From Burkholderiales bacterium (lineage in GTDB: Bacteria; Pseudomonadota; Gammaproteobacteria; Burkholderiales; Casimicrobiaceae): DNA of 64,000 nucleotides. Numbering within the stretch: position 1 is the first letter of the stretch; each line of letters starts with the position of its first letter. The notes under the pieces were generated by a model, which saw only the letters and a program-made list of their open reading frames with translations, had not been told where the DNA came from and ran no database searches. This document shows positions 37,560 to 46,109 of this stretch, piece after piece. A program made the translations under genes and the position numbers. The stretch covers positions 1-64,000 of the forward strand of contig JADZDD010000004.1 in the NCBI GenBank assembly GCA_020851235.1, written 5' to 3'.

Positions 37560-38714
37560 ATGCCCGTCCCCGCCTCAGCCCCGCTTTCGCACGCGCTCGC
37601 CACCGCCATCGCGGCCAGCGCGATCGACTCCGCGATGGACGCGATCATCACGATCGACGACGAACAACGCGTCGTGCTCTTCAATGCGGCGGCGGAGGCG
37701 ATGTTCGGCTGGTCGCGCACCGAAGTCGTCGGTGCGCCGCTTTCGGTCCTGATTCCGCAACGCTTCCACGGCTCGCACGCCGTGGCCGTCGGCCATTTCG
37801 GCGCTGCCGGGCCGACGCGGCGGCGCATGGCGCAGGATCGCATCGTGACGGGACAGCGTCGCTGCGGCGAAGAGTTTCCGATCGATGCCTCGATCTCGCA
37901 TCTCACGCACGAGGGTCGTCGCTACTTCACCGTCATCCTGCGCGACGTGACGCTGCGCCTGCGCGCGATCGAGGATCTCACGCGCTCGCGGGCGGAAACG
38001 AAGGCGCTTGCCGCGGCCGCGCAGGATGCACTCGAGCACGAGAAGCGGCGCATCGCGCGCGAACTCCACGACGAGCTCGGGCAATCGCTCACGATGCTCA
38101 CGATGGACGTCGCCTGGTGCAAGGCACATCTTCCCGCCGGCTACGCCGCGGTCAGCGCGCACTTCGCGCGCATGGAGGACCTGCTCAAGACCACCGTGGC
38201 GGCGACGCGTCGCATCGCGTCGGACCTGCGCCCGCTCATGCTCGACGACCTGGGGCTCGCGCCCGCCCTCGAGTGGCTCGTGGAGACGATGGCGCAGCGC
38301 TCCGGTATCGAGTGCACGCTGCACATGGACGAGGCCGCGCTCGACCTGCCGCAGATGCATTCCACGGCGCTCTTTCGCATCGTGCAGGAGGCGCTCACCA
38401 ATATCGCGAAGCACGCGCGCGCGACCGAGGCCACGGTCGAGATCGCGCGCGATGCCGATCGCCTGCGCATCGTCGTCCGCGACAACGGTGTCGGCTTCGA
38501 CGCCGCGGGTCCCCGCAAGCCCGCGTCGTTCGGATTGCTTGGCCTGCGCGAGCGCGTGTCGCTGCTGCGAGGCGAGGTCTGCATCGACAGCACCGACCGG
38601 GGCACGCGCGTGGCTATCGACCTTCCCCTCCCGCGCGACGACGACGCGGCGCCGGAGCACGCCGGCGCCGGCGCGGCCACGCCGGTCAAGCCAATCCCGC
38701 GGGAGGCGCCTTGA
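37560..38714 (+). CDS. PAS-domain sensor histidine kinase, NarX/DegS subfamily (HisKA_3)
   Basis: A 384-residue kinase with no transmembrane helix. A PAS domain (about 15-135: AIITIDDEQRVVLFNAAAE, GEEFPIDASISHL) is followed by a coiled segment, the HisKA_3 dimerisation box (RRIARELHDELGQSLTML, phospho-His in RELHDE) and a HATPase domain (ALTNIAKHARA, DNGVGFD, GLLGLRERV). It is probably a soluble redox or ligand sensor. I prefer ATG 37560 because TATCAT at 37511-37516 looks like its -10, which would exclude ATG 37515. Its stop overlaps the TTG start of the cognate response regulator. Confidence 0.88.
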   Translation: MPVPASAPLSHALATAIAASAIDSAMDAIITIDDEQRVVLFNAAAEAMFGWSRTEVVGAPLSVLIPQRFHGSHAVAVGHFGAAGPTRRRMAQDRIVTGQRRCGEEFPIDASISHLTHEGRRYFTVILRDVTLRLRAIEDLTRSRAETKALAAAAQDALEHEKRRIARELHDELGQSLTMLTMDVAWCKAHLPAGYAAVSAHFARMEDLLKTTVAATRRIASDLRPLMLDDLGLAPALEWLVETMAQRSGIECTLHMDEAALDLPQMHSTALFRIVQEALTNIAKHARATEATVEIARDADRLRIVVRDNGVGFDAAGPRKPASFGLLGLRERVSLLRGEVCIDSTDRGTRVAIDLPLPRDDDAAPEHAGAGAATPVKPIPREAP

Positions 38715-39352
38715 TTCGCGTGGCGATCGCCGACGACCACACGATCCTGCGCGAGGGACTGCGGCAGTTGCTCGCCAGTGCCGCCGACGTCGCCGTGGTG
38801 GCCGAAGCTGCCGACGGCGACGCGGCACTGGCACTGGCCCGCGCTGGCGGCTTCGACGTGCTCGTGCTCGACCTGTCCATGCCGGGCCGGAGCGGGATCG
38901 AACTCATCCGGCAGATCAAGGCGGAGTGCCCGCGTCTGCACATTCTCATCTTGACCATGCACGAGGAGTCGCAGTATGCGGTGCGCGCGATCAAGGCCGG
39001 CGCCGCGGGCTACGTGACCAAGGATCGCGCCGCCACCGAACTGGTCGATGCGCTGCACGCGGTCGCCGGCGGCGGCGCGCACGTGAGCGCCAACGTCGCG
39101 CAGGCGCTCGCCCTCGCGGCGATGCCGGGGGCGCATCGCCCCGCACACGAACGCCTGTCCGACCGTGAGTTCCAGGTCTTCGACCTCCTCGTGCGGGGGG
39201 TCAGCGTGACCGACATCGCGCTGCGGCTCAACCTGTCGAGCAAGACGGTGAGCACGCACAAGGCGAGGCTCATGGAGAAACTCGACGTCGACAATCCGGC
39301 CGAGCTCGTGCGCTACGCGCTGCGCCACGGCTTGGGCGAGGCGGCGGGGTAG
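38711..39352 (+). CDS. NarL/FixJ-family response regulator
   Basis: A 213-residue regulator: receiver domain (1-120, with IADDHTILREG, phospho-Asp in LVLDLSMPGRSG and the Lys of GYVTKDRA) plus a LuxR-type HTH (RLSDREFQVFDLLVRGVSV, LSSKTVSTHKARLMEKL). The start is TTG 38711 in a TTGA overlap with the kinase stop and has GGGAGG upstream. No ATG or GTG gives a full receiver. Partner of the adjacent sensor kinase by position. Confidence 0.9.
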   Translation: MIRVAIADDHTILREGLRQLLASAADVAVVAEAADGDAALALARAGGFDVLVLDLSMPGRSGIELIRQIKAECPRLHILILTMHEESQYAVRAIKAGAAGYVTKDRAATELVDALHAVAGGGAHVSANVAQALALAAMPGAHRPAHERLSDREFQVFDLLVRGVSVTDIALRLNLSSKTVSTHKARLMEKLDVDNPAELVRYALRHGLGEAAG

Positions 39353-39498
39353 GAACCCGCGCGCTGTCGGGGCGCGGGCGACCCACGCGCCGAACTCCGA
39401 GGGGTCAGGCGATCCCTACCCCACAATCAGGCAACCCCGACCGTCGGCCTCGGGCTCGCCCGATGGCGGCGGCACGCCGCGCCGCCGACAATGACGCC

Positions 39499-39876
39499 AT
39501 GGCCTCCACCGCCGTGTACATCGTCGACGACCTGCCGAGCATGCGCGACCGCCTGCGCGAGATCGTCACCGGCGTCGCCGGTGCCCACGTCGTCGGTGAT
39601 GCCGGCACGCCGGCCACGGCCATCGAAGACATCCTGAGCTTGCGTCCGACGTGCGTGCTGCTCGACTACCGTCTCGAGGACGGCACCGGGCTCGACGTGC
39701 TGCGTGCCGTTGCCGCGCGCACACCGGAGACGACGTTCGTCGTGCTCACCAATCACCCCGACCCGCAGTACCGTCGTGCCTGCCTCGCCGCCGGGGCGCA
39801 TCACTTCCTCGACAAGACCTGCGAATTCCATTGCATCGGCGAGTTGATCCGCGGCTTGCAGGTCACCGCGCACTGA
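39499..39876 (+). CDS. Stand-alone receiver domain protein
   Basis: A 125-residue CheY-like receiver starting at ATG 39499. It has YIVDDLPSMRDRLREIV (acidic pair), CVLLDYRLEDGTGLD (phospho-Asp), FVVLTNHPDPQYRRAC (Thr) and HFLDKTCEF (Lys). No output domain follows. It lies between the NarL-type regulator and fnr on the same strand, with 38 bp to fnr. It could act as a phosphate sink or shuttle for the neighbouring kinase, or interact with another partner. This is inference. Confidence 0.88.
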   Translation: MASTAVYIVDDLPSMRDRLREIVTGVAGAHVVGDAGTPATAIEDILSLRPTCVLLDYRLEDGTGLDVLRAVAARTPETTFVVLTNHPDPQYRRACLAAGAHHFLDKTCEFHCIGELIRGLQVTAH

Positions 39877-39914
39877 TCCGCTGCAACGACCGCCCACCGA
39901 CCCGAGACCTCCCC

Positions 39915-40679
39915 ATGCCCAGCGCACTTCGCCAATCCGCCGCCCCCGTGCTTCGTGTCGTCGCGACGCCGACCCGGGAGTCCGACCGGGTCGCGCGCTG
40001 CACGCAATGCGCGATGCACGCCTTTTGCGTCACGCATACGACCGGACTGCCCGGCGACGGGATGCTCGCGGTGTCGCGCGTGCGGCTGCGCAAGGGCGAC
40101 ACGCTGATCCGTGCCGGTGAAGCGTTCACGGCGCTCTACGCGGTGCGCAGCGGCACGTGCAAGTCGGTGCTCGTCACTCCCGACGGCCAGGAACAGATCG
40201 TCGATTGCCACATCGCAGGCGACATCGTCGGCACCGACGGGATCGCCGACGGCGTCCACGACTGCGGCGTCTCCGCGCTCGAGGACAGTGAACTGTGCGT
40301 GCTGCCCTTCGAGCACCTCGAAGCGCTCGCCCGCACCAGCAAGGACTTCCAGCGCAACCTGCACGCGCTGCTCTCGCGCGAGATCTGCCGCGAACGCAAG
40401 ACGATGCTGATCCTGGGCACGATGCGCGCCGAGCAGCGACTCGCTGCGTTCCTCCTCGACCTCGCCGATCGGTACTCGGCGCGCGGATACTCGGCGAGCG
40501 AGGTCGTACTGCGCATGACGCGCGAGGACATCGGCCGTCATCTCGGGATGAAGCTCGAAACGGTGAGCCGGCTCTTCTCGCGCTTCGACCAGGAAGGTCT
40601 CATCGAGGTGCACGGTCGCGAGGTGAAGCTCGTCGATCGTCGCGCGCTGCAGCAACTCGTCCAGTCGGCGCCGCAATAG
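39915..40679 (+). CDS. fnr: FNR-type oxygen-sensing transcription regulator
   Basis: Crp/Fnr-family activator, 254 residues. CTQCAMHAFC gives Cys29, Cys32 and Cys38 with exactly the E. coli FNR spacing, and Cys128 in ALEDSELCVLPFE matches the fourth ligand, so it should bind an O2-labile [4Fe-4S] cluster. The cNMP-like beta-roll (GTCKSVLVTPDGQEQIVD) and HTH (EDIGRHLGMKLETVSRLFSRF, with the E-x-x-S-R contact residues of FNR) follow. It is expected to bind TTGAT-N4-ATCAA sites under low oxygen. It sits in a block with a NarX/NarL-like pair and a lone receiver. Confidence 0.92.
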   Translation: MPSALRQSAAPVLRVVATPTRESDRVARCTQCAMHAFCVTHTTGLPGDGMLAVSRVRLRKGDTLIRAGEAFTALYAVRSGTCKSVLVTPDGQEQIVDCHIAGDIVGTDGIADGVHDCGVSALEDSELCVLPFEHLEALARTSKDFQRNLHALLSREICRERKTMLILGTMRAEQRLAAFLLDLADRYSARGYSASEVVLRMTREDIGRHLGMKLETVSRLFSRFDQEGLIEVHGREVKLVDRRALQQLVQSAPQ

Positions 40680-40756
40680 CGGACGCCGGCGCGTCCGCCG
40701 CGCAACGCGGCGGGGCTCGCCGTCTCGGGTACCATGGGACGCCTCGCGAGCGCACC

Positions 40757-41830
40757 ATGGTCTTCCGTCAGCTCTTCGACCCCGTTTCCTCGACGTACAC
40801 CTACCTCGTTGCCGACGCCGGGACGGGGGAGGCACTGCTCATCGATACGGTGTTCGAGCAAGCGGGCCGCGATCACGCGCTCGTGCGCGAGTTGGGGCTC
40901 AAGCTCGTCGCCACGCTCGAAACGCACGTGCACGCCGATCACGTCACCGCGGCGTGGCTGCACCGGGCACGCCACGGCAGCACGATCATGCTCGCTGCGG
41001 CAAGCGGCGCCACGGGTGCGGACCGCTACCTCATGCCCGGTGAGCGCGTCGCCTTCGGACGCCGCTGGCTCGAGGTGCGCGCCACGCCGGGGCACACGCA
41101 TGGCTGCGTGACGTACGTCCTCGACGACGCGAGCGTTGCCTTCACCGGCGATTGCCTCCTCGTCCGCGGCACCGGACGCACCGACTTCCAGCAGGGCGAC
41201 GCCCGGGCGATGTTCCGTTCGGTGCGCGACGCGATCTTCTCGCTGCCCGATGCCTGCCTTCTCTACCCCGCCCACGACTACCGCGGCCTCACCGTGACGA
41301 GTGTGGCCGAAGAGCGCCGGTTCAATCCCCGGCTCGGTGCTGGCGTCACCGAGGAAGACTTCGTCGGCTACATGCGCCACCTCGGGCTGCCGCATCCGCG
41401 GCTCATCGACGTCGCCGTGCCTGCCAATCTCGCCTGCGGGCGACCGGCCGCCGGCGCCGAGCCCCCGCAGACCCCGACCTGGGCGCCGCTCACCCTGACC
41501 TTTGCCGGCATCTGGGAGATTGCGCCCACCGCCCTCGAGGAGCACCTCGACGCCGCGCAGATCGTCGACGTGCGCGAACCGGTCGAGCTCGCGGGTCCCT
41601 TGGGGCGGATCGCCACGGCCACGCCCGTGCCGCTCGGCGAGCTCGCGGCGCGAATGGGCGAGCTCGCTCGCGACCGGCCGATCGTTACCGTGTGTCGATC
41701 CGGCGCGCGCTCGGCGCAGGCGGCGGTGTTGCTCGGCAAGGCCGGCTTCACCAACGTCGCGAACCTCGCCGGTGGCATGCTGCGCTGGTGCGCGGAAGGA
41801 CACCCGGCGATCGGCGCCACCCGCGAGTGA
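40757..41830 (+). CDS. Persulfide dioxygenase-rhodanese fusion (ETHE1-like)
   Basis: A 357-residue fusion. The N-terminal metallo-beta-lactamase domain (1-230) has THVHADHVTAA, ATPGHTHGCVTY, FTGDCLLVRGTGRTDF and YPAHDYRG, the mononuclear-iron ETHE1 pattern, predicted to oxidise glutathione persulfide to sulfite. The C-terminal rhodanese domain (about 255-355) has IVDVREPVE and the active loop VCRSGARSAQAA with its catalytic Cys, so it can transfer sulfane sulfur. Similar fusions are known in Proteobacteria. The ATG at 40757 follows a TACCAT -10-like element. Role: sulfide or persulfide detoxification. Confidence 0.9.
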   Translation: MVFRQLFDPVSSTYTYLVADAGTGEALLIDTVFEQAGRDHALVRELGLKLVATLETHVHADHVTAAWLHRARHGSTIMLAAASGATGADRYLMPGERVAFGRRWLEVRATPGHTHGCVTYVLDDASVAFTGDCLLVRGTGRTDFQQGDARAMFRSVRDAIFSLPDACLLYPAHDYRGLTVTSVAEERRFNPRLGAGVTEEDFVGYMRHLGLPHPRLIDVAVPANLACGRPAAGAEPPQTPTWAPLTLTFAGIWEIAPTALEEHLDAAQIVDVREPVELAGPLGRIATATPVPLGELAARMGELARDRPIVTVCRSGARSAQAAVLLGKAGFTNVANLAGGMLRWCAEGHPAIGATRE

Positions 41831-41862
41831 CCCGACGCGCGATCACCGCGCACGGACCTGCG

Positions 41863-42435
41863 TCACGGATCGAACGCCTTGACCTTGGCCAGGACGTCGC
41901 GAAAGCGCGGGTGATCGTTCGAGCGCAGCCACTCGAAGAACACCATTTCCGGAGCGACGCGCGTCGCCCCGGCCGCGGCCATGCGCGCCAAGGCGAGGGA
42001 ACGATCGGCCGGTCGCCGCGAGCCGCAGCCCGCCTCCACCACGAACACGCGCCGGCCCTGGCGCACGAGGCCCAGCACCGTCTGCATTAGACACACGTGC
42101 GCCTCGCACCCTGCGATCACCACCTGCTCGCACACGCCCGAAGCGTCGAGGAGGTCGCCGAGCCCGTCGGTGCAGGCGTCGAAGTGCCGCTTCGTGAGCA
42201 TCGTGTCGCAGCGCTGCGCCACCGCATCGACGTTGGGCCCAAGCCCTGCCGGGTTCTGGACCGTTCCGATGACCGGCACGCCGACGAGATGCGCCACGTC
42301 CGCGAGCGCGCAGGCCACCCGCACCGCAGCGGCGCCGTCGTGAATGGCGGGCAGCAACCGCTCCTGGTAGTCGACCAGAACCAGCGCGCATCGTGGCGCC
42401 GCGATCGCGGCGGTCGCTGCGTCGGTCGTGCTCAT
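41863..42435 (-). CDS. Isochorismatase-family cysteine hydrolase
   Basis: A 190-residue alpha/beta hydrolase of the isochorismatase-like superfamily. CALVLVDYQERLLPAI carries the catalytic Asp, and VVIAGCEAHVCLMQTVLGL carries the catalytic Cys, with the cis-peptide region just before. Residue identity at these sites suggests a nicotinamidase/YcaC-like hydrolase of unknown substrate. The ATG overlaps the stop of the upstream EthD-like gene (ATGA). It ends 32 bp from the persulfide dioxygenase gene, convergent. Confidence 0.85.
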   Translation of the reverse strand: MSTTDAATAAIAAPRCALVLVDYQERLLPAIHDGAAAVRVACALADVAHLVGVPVIGTVQNPAGLGPNVDAVAQRCDTMLTKRHFDACTDGLGDLLDASGVCEQVVIAGCEAHVCLMQTVLGLVRQGRRVFVVEAGCGSRRPADRSLALARMAAAGATRVAPEMVFFEWLRSNDHPRFRDVLAKVKAFDP

Positions 42436-43085
42436 GCGACCTCGGGCCGAGGGGACCGACACACGAGCCGCAACCGATCGCGAATCTGCGGGCGAATCGT
42501 CCTGGCCCACGGCGTGTCGACCGCCTGCTTCCACTCGGCCGAGAGCTGCACCTCGGGTGTGGTGAGGCGATACGTCGCGATGTACTTGCGATTGCCCCGC
42601 ACCGACCGGTAGCGCCGTGCCTCGAGCACGTCCGGAAGCGCAAAGAGGAGAGGCACGTGCTCCTCCACGTACCAGCGGTTGAACTCGTCCTCGAGCACCG
42701 GACTCACGTTCACGGCGATGAAGAGAAAACCTTGCGCCGCCTGCCGTCCTGGCTTGCGCCACTGGCCGGTGATGACGGCCTCGTAGACATCCTGCGCGGC
42801 GGCGTCGGGGATGCGCCGCGTCCGCGGCGGTCTTCCGTCGCCCTCGGGCGCAGGGCCGGCCGGTCTCGCGATGGCGTCCTCGGACGAGGCGTCGAAGATC
42901 GTGAGCGTACGCGGCTCACCGTCGGCGACGATCCACCGCTCCGCTCCCACGAAGCCCGGTACGGTGAGGGGTTTCGGGGCGCCCTCGGCAGCGTGCCAGG
43001 CGTCGAGTTCTTCCCGGTCGACGGCCTTGGGCGTCATCACGACGAAGACCGAGGCGCGCACCGGGTCATCCGAGCGCGCCGTCAC
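42432..43085 (-). CDS. EthD-like/dimeric alpha-beta barrel protein of unknown function
   Basis: A 217-residue protein starting at GTG 43085, coupled to the stop of the upstream DoxX-like gene (GTGA). Two halves each look like a ferredoxin-type dimeric barrel: VFVVMTPKAVDREELDAWH and FIAVNVSPVLEDEFNRWYVE, the second followed by PLLFALPDVLEARRYRS. That pattern occurs in EthD-type and muconolactone-isomerase-like proteins. The longer open frame upstream overlaps the membrane gene and is not used. Function unknown. Confidence 0.65.
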   Translation of the reverse strand: MTARSDDPVRASVFVVMTPKAVDREELDAWHAAEGAPKPLTVPGFVGAERWIVADGEPRTLTIFDASSEDAIARPAGPAPEGDGRPPRTRRIPDAAAQDVYEAVITGQWRKPGRQAAQGFLFIAVNVSPVLEDEFNRWYVEEHVPLLFALPDVLEARRYRSVRGNRKYIATYRLTTPEVQLSAEWKQAVDTPWARTIRPQIRDRLRLVCRSPRPEVA

Positions 43086-43477
43086 AGCGGCCACCCCGCG
43101 CCGTCGAGCCACGTCTTCAGCATCGCCGGATCGAGTCGGATGTATGCAACGATCGACAAGAGGGCTATAGGCACTGCCGGCTCGCGCAGGCGACGGAACT
43201 CGCCGTGTACCAGCAAAGTTGCGAACGCTACCAACATGAATGGCAGCAGCGCCAGTGCCGCCAGTCCGGAAAAGCTTGGAATCAGCAGGTAAAGCGCGCC
43301 ATGAATCCAGATCACGATGAGAAAGAATGCGATTTTCTCTGGAACTGGATACCCCCAACGCCTGAACTCATCCGTGACTCGCTGAAACCTCGTGGTCTTC
43401 CTATACGCCGAGACAAAGAAGATCTTAGCAGCGTAGATCTGGCACGACCAAACGACCACTGCCAAGATACTCGTCAT
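43082..43477 (-). CDS. Small four-helix membrane protein, DoxX-like
   Basis: A 131-residue protein with hydrophobic stretches at about 3-22, 48-67, 70-92 and 103-118, and FQRVTDEFRRWGYPVPEK in the first loop, a pattern seen in DoxX-like proteins. ATG 43477 was chosen over an upstream in-frame start because the protein then begins at the first helix. It heads a three-gene overlapping run with the EthD-like and isochorismatase-like genes. GC is visibly lower than in the genes to the left, so it marks the start of the composition change. Confidence 0.6.
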   Translation of the reverse strand: MTSILAVVVWSCQIYAAKIFFVSAYRKTTRFQRVTDEFRRWGYPVPEKIAFFLIVIWIHGALYLLIPSFSGLAALALLPFMLVAFATLLVHGEFRRLREPAVPIALLSIVAYIRLDPAMLKTWLDGAGWPL

Positions 43478-43596
43478 ACCATCACTTCCAACCGTCGGTC
43501 CCGCCCTGCCAACGGACAGGTCGTCGTTGCAGAAAACCCGCGAAGTACGCGATGGTGTGATCAATGAGATGCAGCAATTCGCCTCAACAAGATACC

Positions 43597-45045
43597 CTAA
43601 ATCCCACCCATCAGGATGTACTTGATCTCGACGTACTCGTCGATGCCGTGCATCGAGCCCTCACGACCGATGCCCGACTCCTTGATGCCGCCAAACGGTG
43701 CGAGCGCGGTGGAAATGAGACCGGTATTGACACCGACGATGCCGTACTCCAGGGCCTCGGCAACACGCCACACCCGGCCGATGTCGCGGCTGTAGAAGTA
43801 CGCGGCAAGGCCAAACTGCGTCGCATTGGCGAGTTCGATGACCTCACTGTCGTCGCGAAAGCGATAGATGGGCGCCACAGGTCCGAAGGTCTCCTCCTCG
43901 GTGATGAGCATGGCCGTCGTCACGTTCTTGAGGACGGTCGGCTCGAAGAACGTGGTGCCGAGCGTCGAGCGGCGGCCACCGAGCACGACTTCCGCACCCT
44001 TGCGCACGGCGTCGGCGATGTGCTCCTCGACCTTCTCCACCGCCGCCATGTTGATGAGCGGCCCCTGCGTGACGCCGCGCTCCACGCCATCACCGAGTTT
44101 CAGTTGCTTCACGGCCGCGACGAGCCGCTGGCAGTAGTCGTCGTAGACCGAGTCATGCACGTAGATGCGGTTCGAGCACACACACGTCTGGCCCATGTTG
44201 CGGTACTTCGACGCGATCGTGCCTTCCACGGCCGCGTCCAGATCCGCGTCGTCGAAAACGATGAGCGGCGCGTTGCCGCCGAGTTCCAGCGCAACCTTCT
44301 TGACCGTCGAGGCACACTGCCGCATCAGGATCTTGCCGATCTCGGTCGATCCCGTGAAGGTGACGCCGCGGACGTCCGGATGCGTGGTCCACTCCTCGCC
44401 GATCTCGGCCGACTTGCCGGTGATCACGTTGAGCACACCAGGCGGAATCCCCGCCTGGTGCGCCAATTCGGCGAGGGCCAGCGCGGTGAGTGGCGTCTCG
44501 GTCGCCGGTTTGGACACGACGGTGCAGCCGGCCGCAAGCGCGGGCCCGACCTTCCGGGTAATCATCGCAGCCGGGAAGTTCCACGGCGTGATTGCTGCAA
44601 TGACGCCCAAGGGTTGTCGGATGGTGACGATGCGGGCGTCCTTGCGATGGCTCGGCATCGTCTCGCCGTAGATTCGTTTCGCCTCCTCGGCGTAGTACTC
44701 GACGTACGACGCTGCGTAGTCGATCTCACCCAGCGCTTCGGCCAGCGGCTTTCCCTGTTCCGAGGTCAGGATGAGCGCCATGTCTTCGCGGTTCGCCACG
44801 ATGAGGTCGAACCAGCGGCGCAACGCCGATGAACGTTCCAGTGCAGTCTTCGCTGACCATGTAGCAAGTGCAGCCTTGGCCGCCGCCACAGCTTCCCTCG
44901 CCTCCGCTTTCCCGAACCTGGGAACCTTGGCCAGTGTCGCCCCGGTGGCCGGATTCGTGACCGGAACCGCGGGTTCGCCGATCCAGCGACCATTGACGTA
45001 GCACGCCTCGCGCAGCAGTGCCGGGTTAGCCAGTTTCGATTTCAC
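43597..45045 (-). CDS. gabD: Succinate-semialdehyde dehydrogenase (NAD(P)+)
   Basis: Oxidises succinate semialdehyde, or a related omega-oxo acid, to the diacid. GTG 45045 was chosen because GGAGG precedes it and the product is then 482 residues, the E. coli GabD length, with the family start KSKLANPALLREACYVNGRW. PWNFPAAMITRK, FTGSTEIGK, LELGGNAP (general base Glu) and GQTCVCSNR (catalytic Cys) are present; the CVC pattern is typical of GabD. It is the last gene of the seven-gene catabolic run, 90 bp after the beta-hydroxyacid dehydrogenase, so the real substrate may be a pathway semialdehyde rather than the GABA product. Confidence 0.9.
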   Translation of the reverse strand: MKSKLANPALLREACYVNGRWIGEPAVPVTNPATGATLAKVPRFGKAEAREAVAAAKAALATWSAKTALERSSALRRWFDLIVANREDMALILTSEQGKPLAEALGEIDYAASYVEYYAEEAKRIYGETMPSHRKDARIVTIRQPLGVIAAITPWNFPAAMITRKVGPALAAGCTVVSKPATETPLTALALAELAHQAGIPPGVLNVITGKSAEIGEEWTTHPDVRGVTFTGSTEIGKILMRQCASTVKKVALELGGNAPLIVFDDADLDAAVEGTIASKYRNMGQTCVCSNRIYVHDSVYDDYCQRLVAAVKQLKLGDGVERGVTQGPLINMAAVEKVEEHIADAVRKGAEVVLGGRRSTLGTTFFEPTVLKNVTTAMLITEEETFGPVAPIYRFRDDSEVIELANATQFGLAAYFYSRDIGRVWRVAEALEYGIVGVNTGLISTALAPFGGIKESGIGREGSMHGIDEYVEIKYILMGGI

Positions 45046-45135
45046 AATACCTCCAGTCGTTGCCAATCCATTCGTCAAGGGACCGCGGTCTCTTCACGCA
45101 ATCTGCCGATTCAGGTGGGGTGCGAGTGCTGCGAC

Positions 45136-46047
45136 CTAGACGTGGCGGGACGACTGTCTCACCTTGGCGGAGGCGCGCAGTGCGTCGATGAGTTCGCTAT
45201 CGTTCAGATCCCCCATCCCGTGCTCAAGCATCTGTCCGAAGACCCCTATCGTCGCATGTCCGAGAACCGACTGTGCACCCTCTCGTTCGATGAGATTCAC
45301 ACCGTAGTCCACATCCTTGATACGCATCCTTCCGGAGAACTGAATCGGATCCTCATGCTGATTCTCCGCCATGTATCGCGAATGACGAACGACATGGGGA
45401 CTGCCTGTCGCACCGGTTGAGAATCCCTCGGCAGCAACCCTAAGATCGATCCCCGCCATCTCACAGGCAAACATCCCCTCCGCTGTCGCGGCGACCTGAA
45501 TCGCGCCCATAACGTTGTAGATGAGCTTGAATGTGATCCCAGTCCCGACAGGACCCATGTGGATGATTCCCGCGCCGTTGCTGATGGCGTTAAGCATGGG
45601 TCGCAGTGCGTCGACATCTTGACGCGCACCACCGGCGAAGACCTTTAGCCGTCCTGCCTCAGCGACGTCCGGACGGCCAGCAACTGGGCAATCCAAGAAG
45701 CGCAATCCCTTATCCATCGCCAAGCGCGCGAGCTCGCGGATCCAGTCGATCGATACGGTCGACGCCTCGATCGCATACGCACCGGGCTTGAACTCCCCTT
45801 GGAGCGCACCATTGCTCCCACTCCAGCATTGCCTTGATGCCTCGTCATTCGTCAGGCTGGAAATGATGACATCAGCACCTCCGGCGGCCTCCCTTGGTGT
45901 GGCTGCCAACGTCGCACCCAGCGCCATCAATGGCCGGGCCTTGTCCTGAGTCCGGTTGTAGACCGTCACCGCGTGCCCACTCTTGAGATAGTTCTTGATC
46001 ATTGCGGCGCCCATCATGCCGGCGCCAAGGAATGCGATTCTTGCCAT
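45136..46047 (-). CDS. NAD(P)-dependent beta-hydroxyacid dehydrogenase (HIBADH family)
   Basis: A 303-residue member of the 3-hydroxyisobutyrate/tartronate-semialdehyde/6-phosphogluconate dehydrogenase family. MARIAFLGAGMMGAAM is the dinucleotide fold. LDCPVAGRPDVAEAGRLKVF is close to the usual substrate signature, with Arg-Pro-Asp in place of the common SGG. GPVGTGITFKLIYNVM holds the catalytic Lys. ATG 46047 gives the expected N-terminus. It lies 62 bp after the beta-diketone hydrolase gene. It could reduce or oxidise a beta-hydroxy acid intermediate of the pathway; the substrate is open. Confidence 0.85.
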   Translation of the reverse strand: MARIAFLGAGMMGAAMIKNYLKSGHAVTVYNRTQDKARPLMALGATLAATPREAAGGADVIISSLTNDEASRQCWSGSNGALQGEFKPGAYAIEASTVSIDWIRELARLAMDKGLRFLDCPVAGRPDVAEAGRLKVFAGGARQDVDALRPMLNAISNGAGIIHMGPVGTGITFKLIYNVMGAIQVAATAEGMFACEMAGIDLRVAAEGFSTGATGSPHVVRHSRYMAENQHEDPIQFSGRMRIKDVDYGVNLIEREGAQSVLGHATIGVFGQMLEHGMGDLNDSELIDALRASAKVRQSSRHV

Positions 46048-46109
46048 ATGGATTTCCGTCGAGGATGTTTGCGCGCGAAACTGAAAGTTGAGATCACCGT
46101 GGGAGATGG

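Noticed and set aside
43478-43596. tRNA or attachment site at the composition border
   Set aside because: No cloverleaf-like sequence, direct repeat or integrase was seen in this gap.
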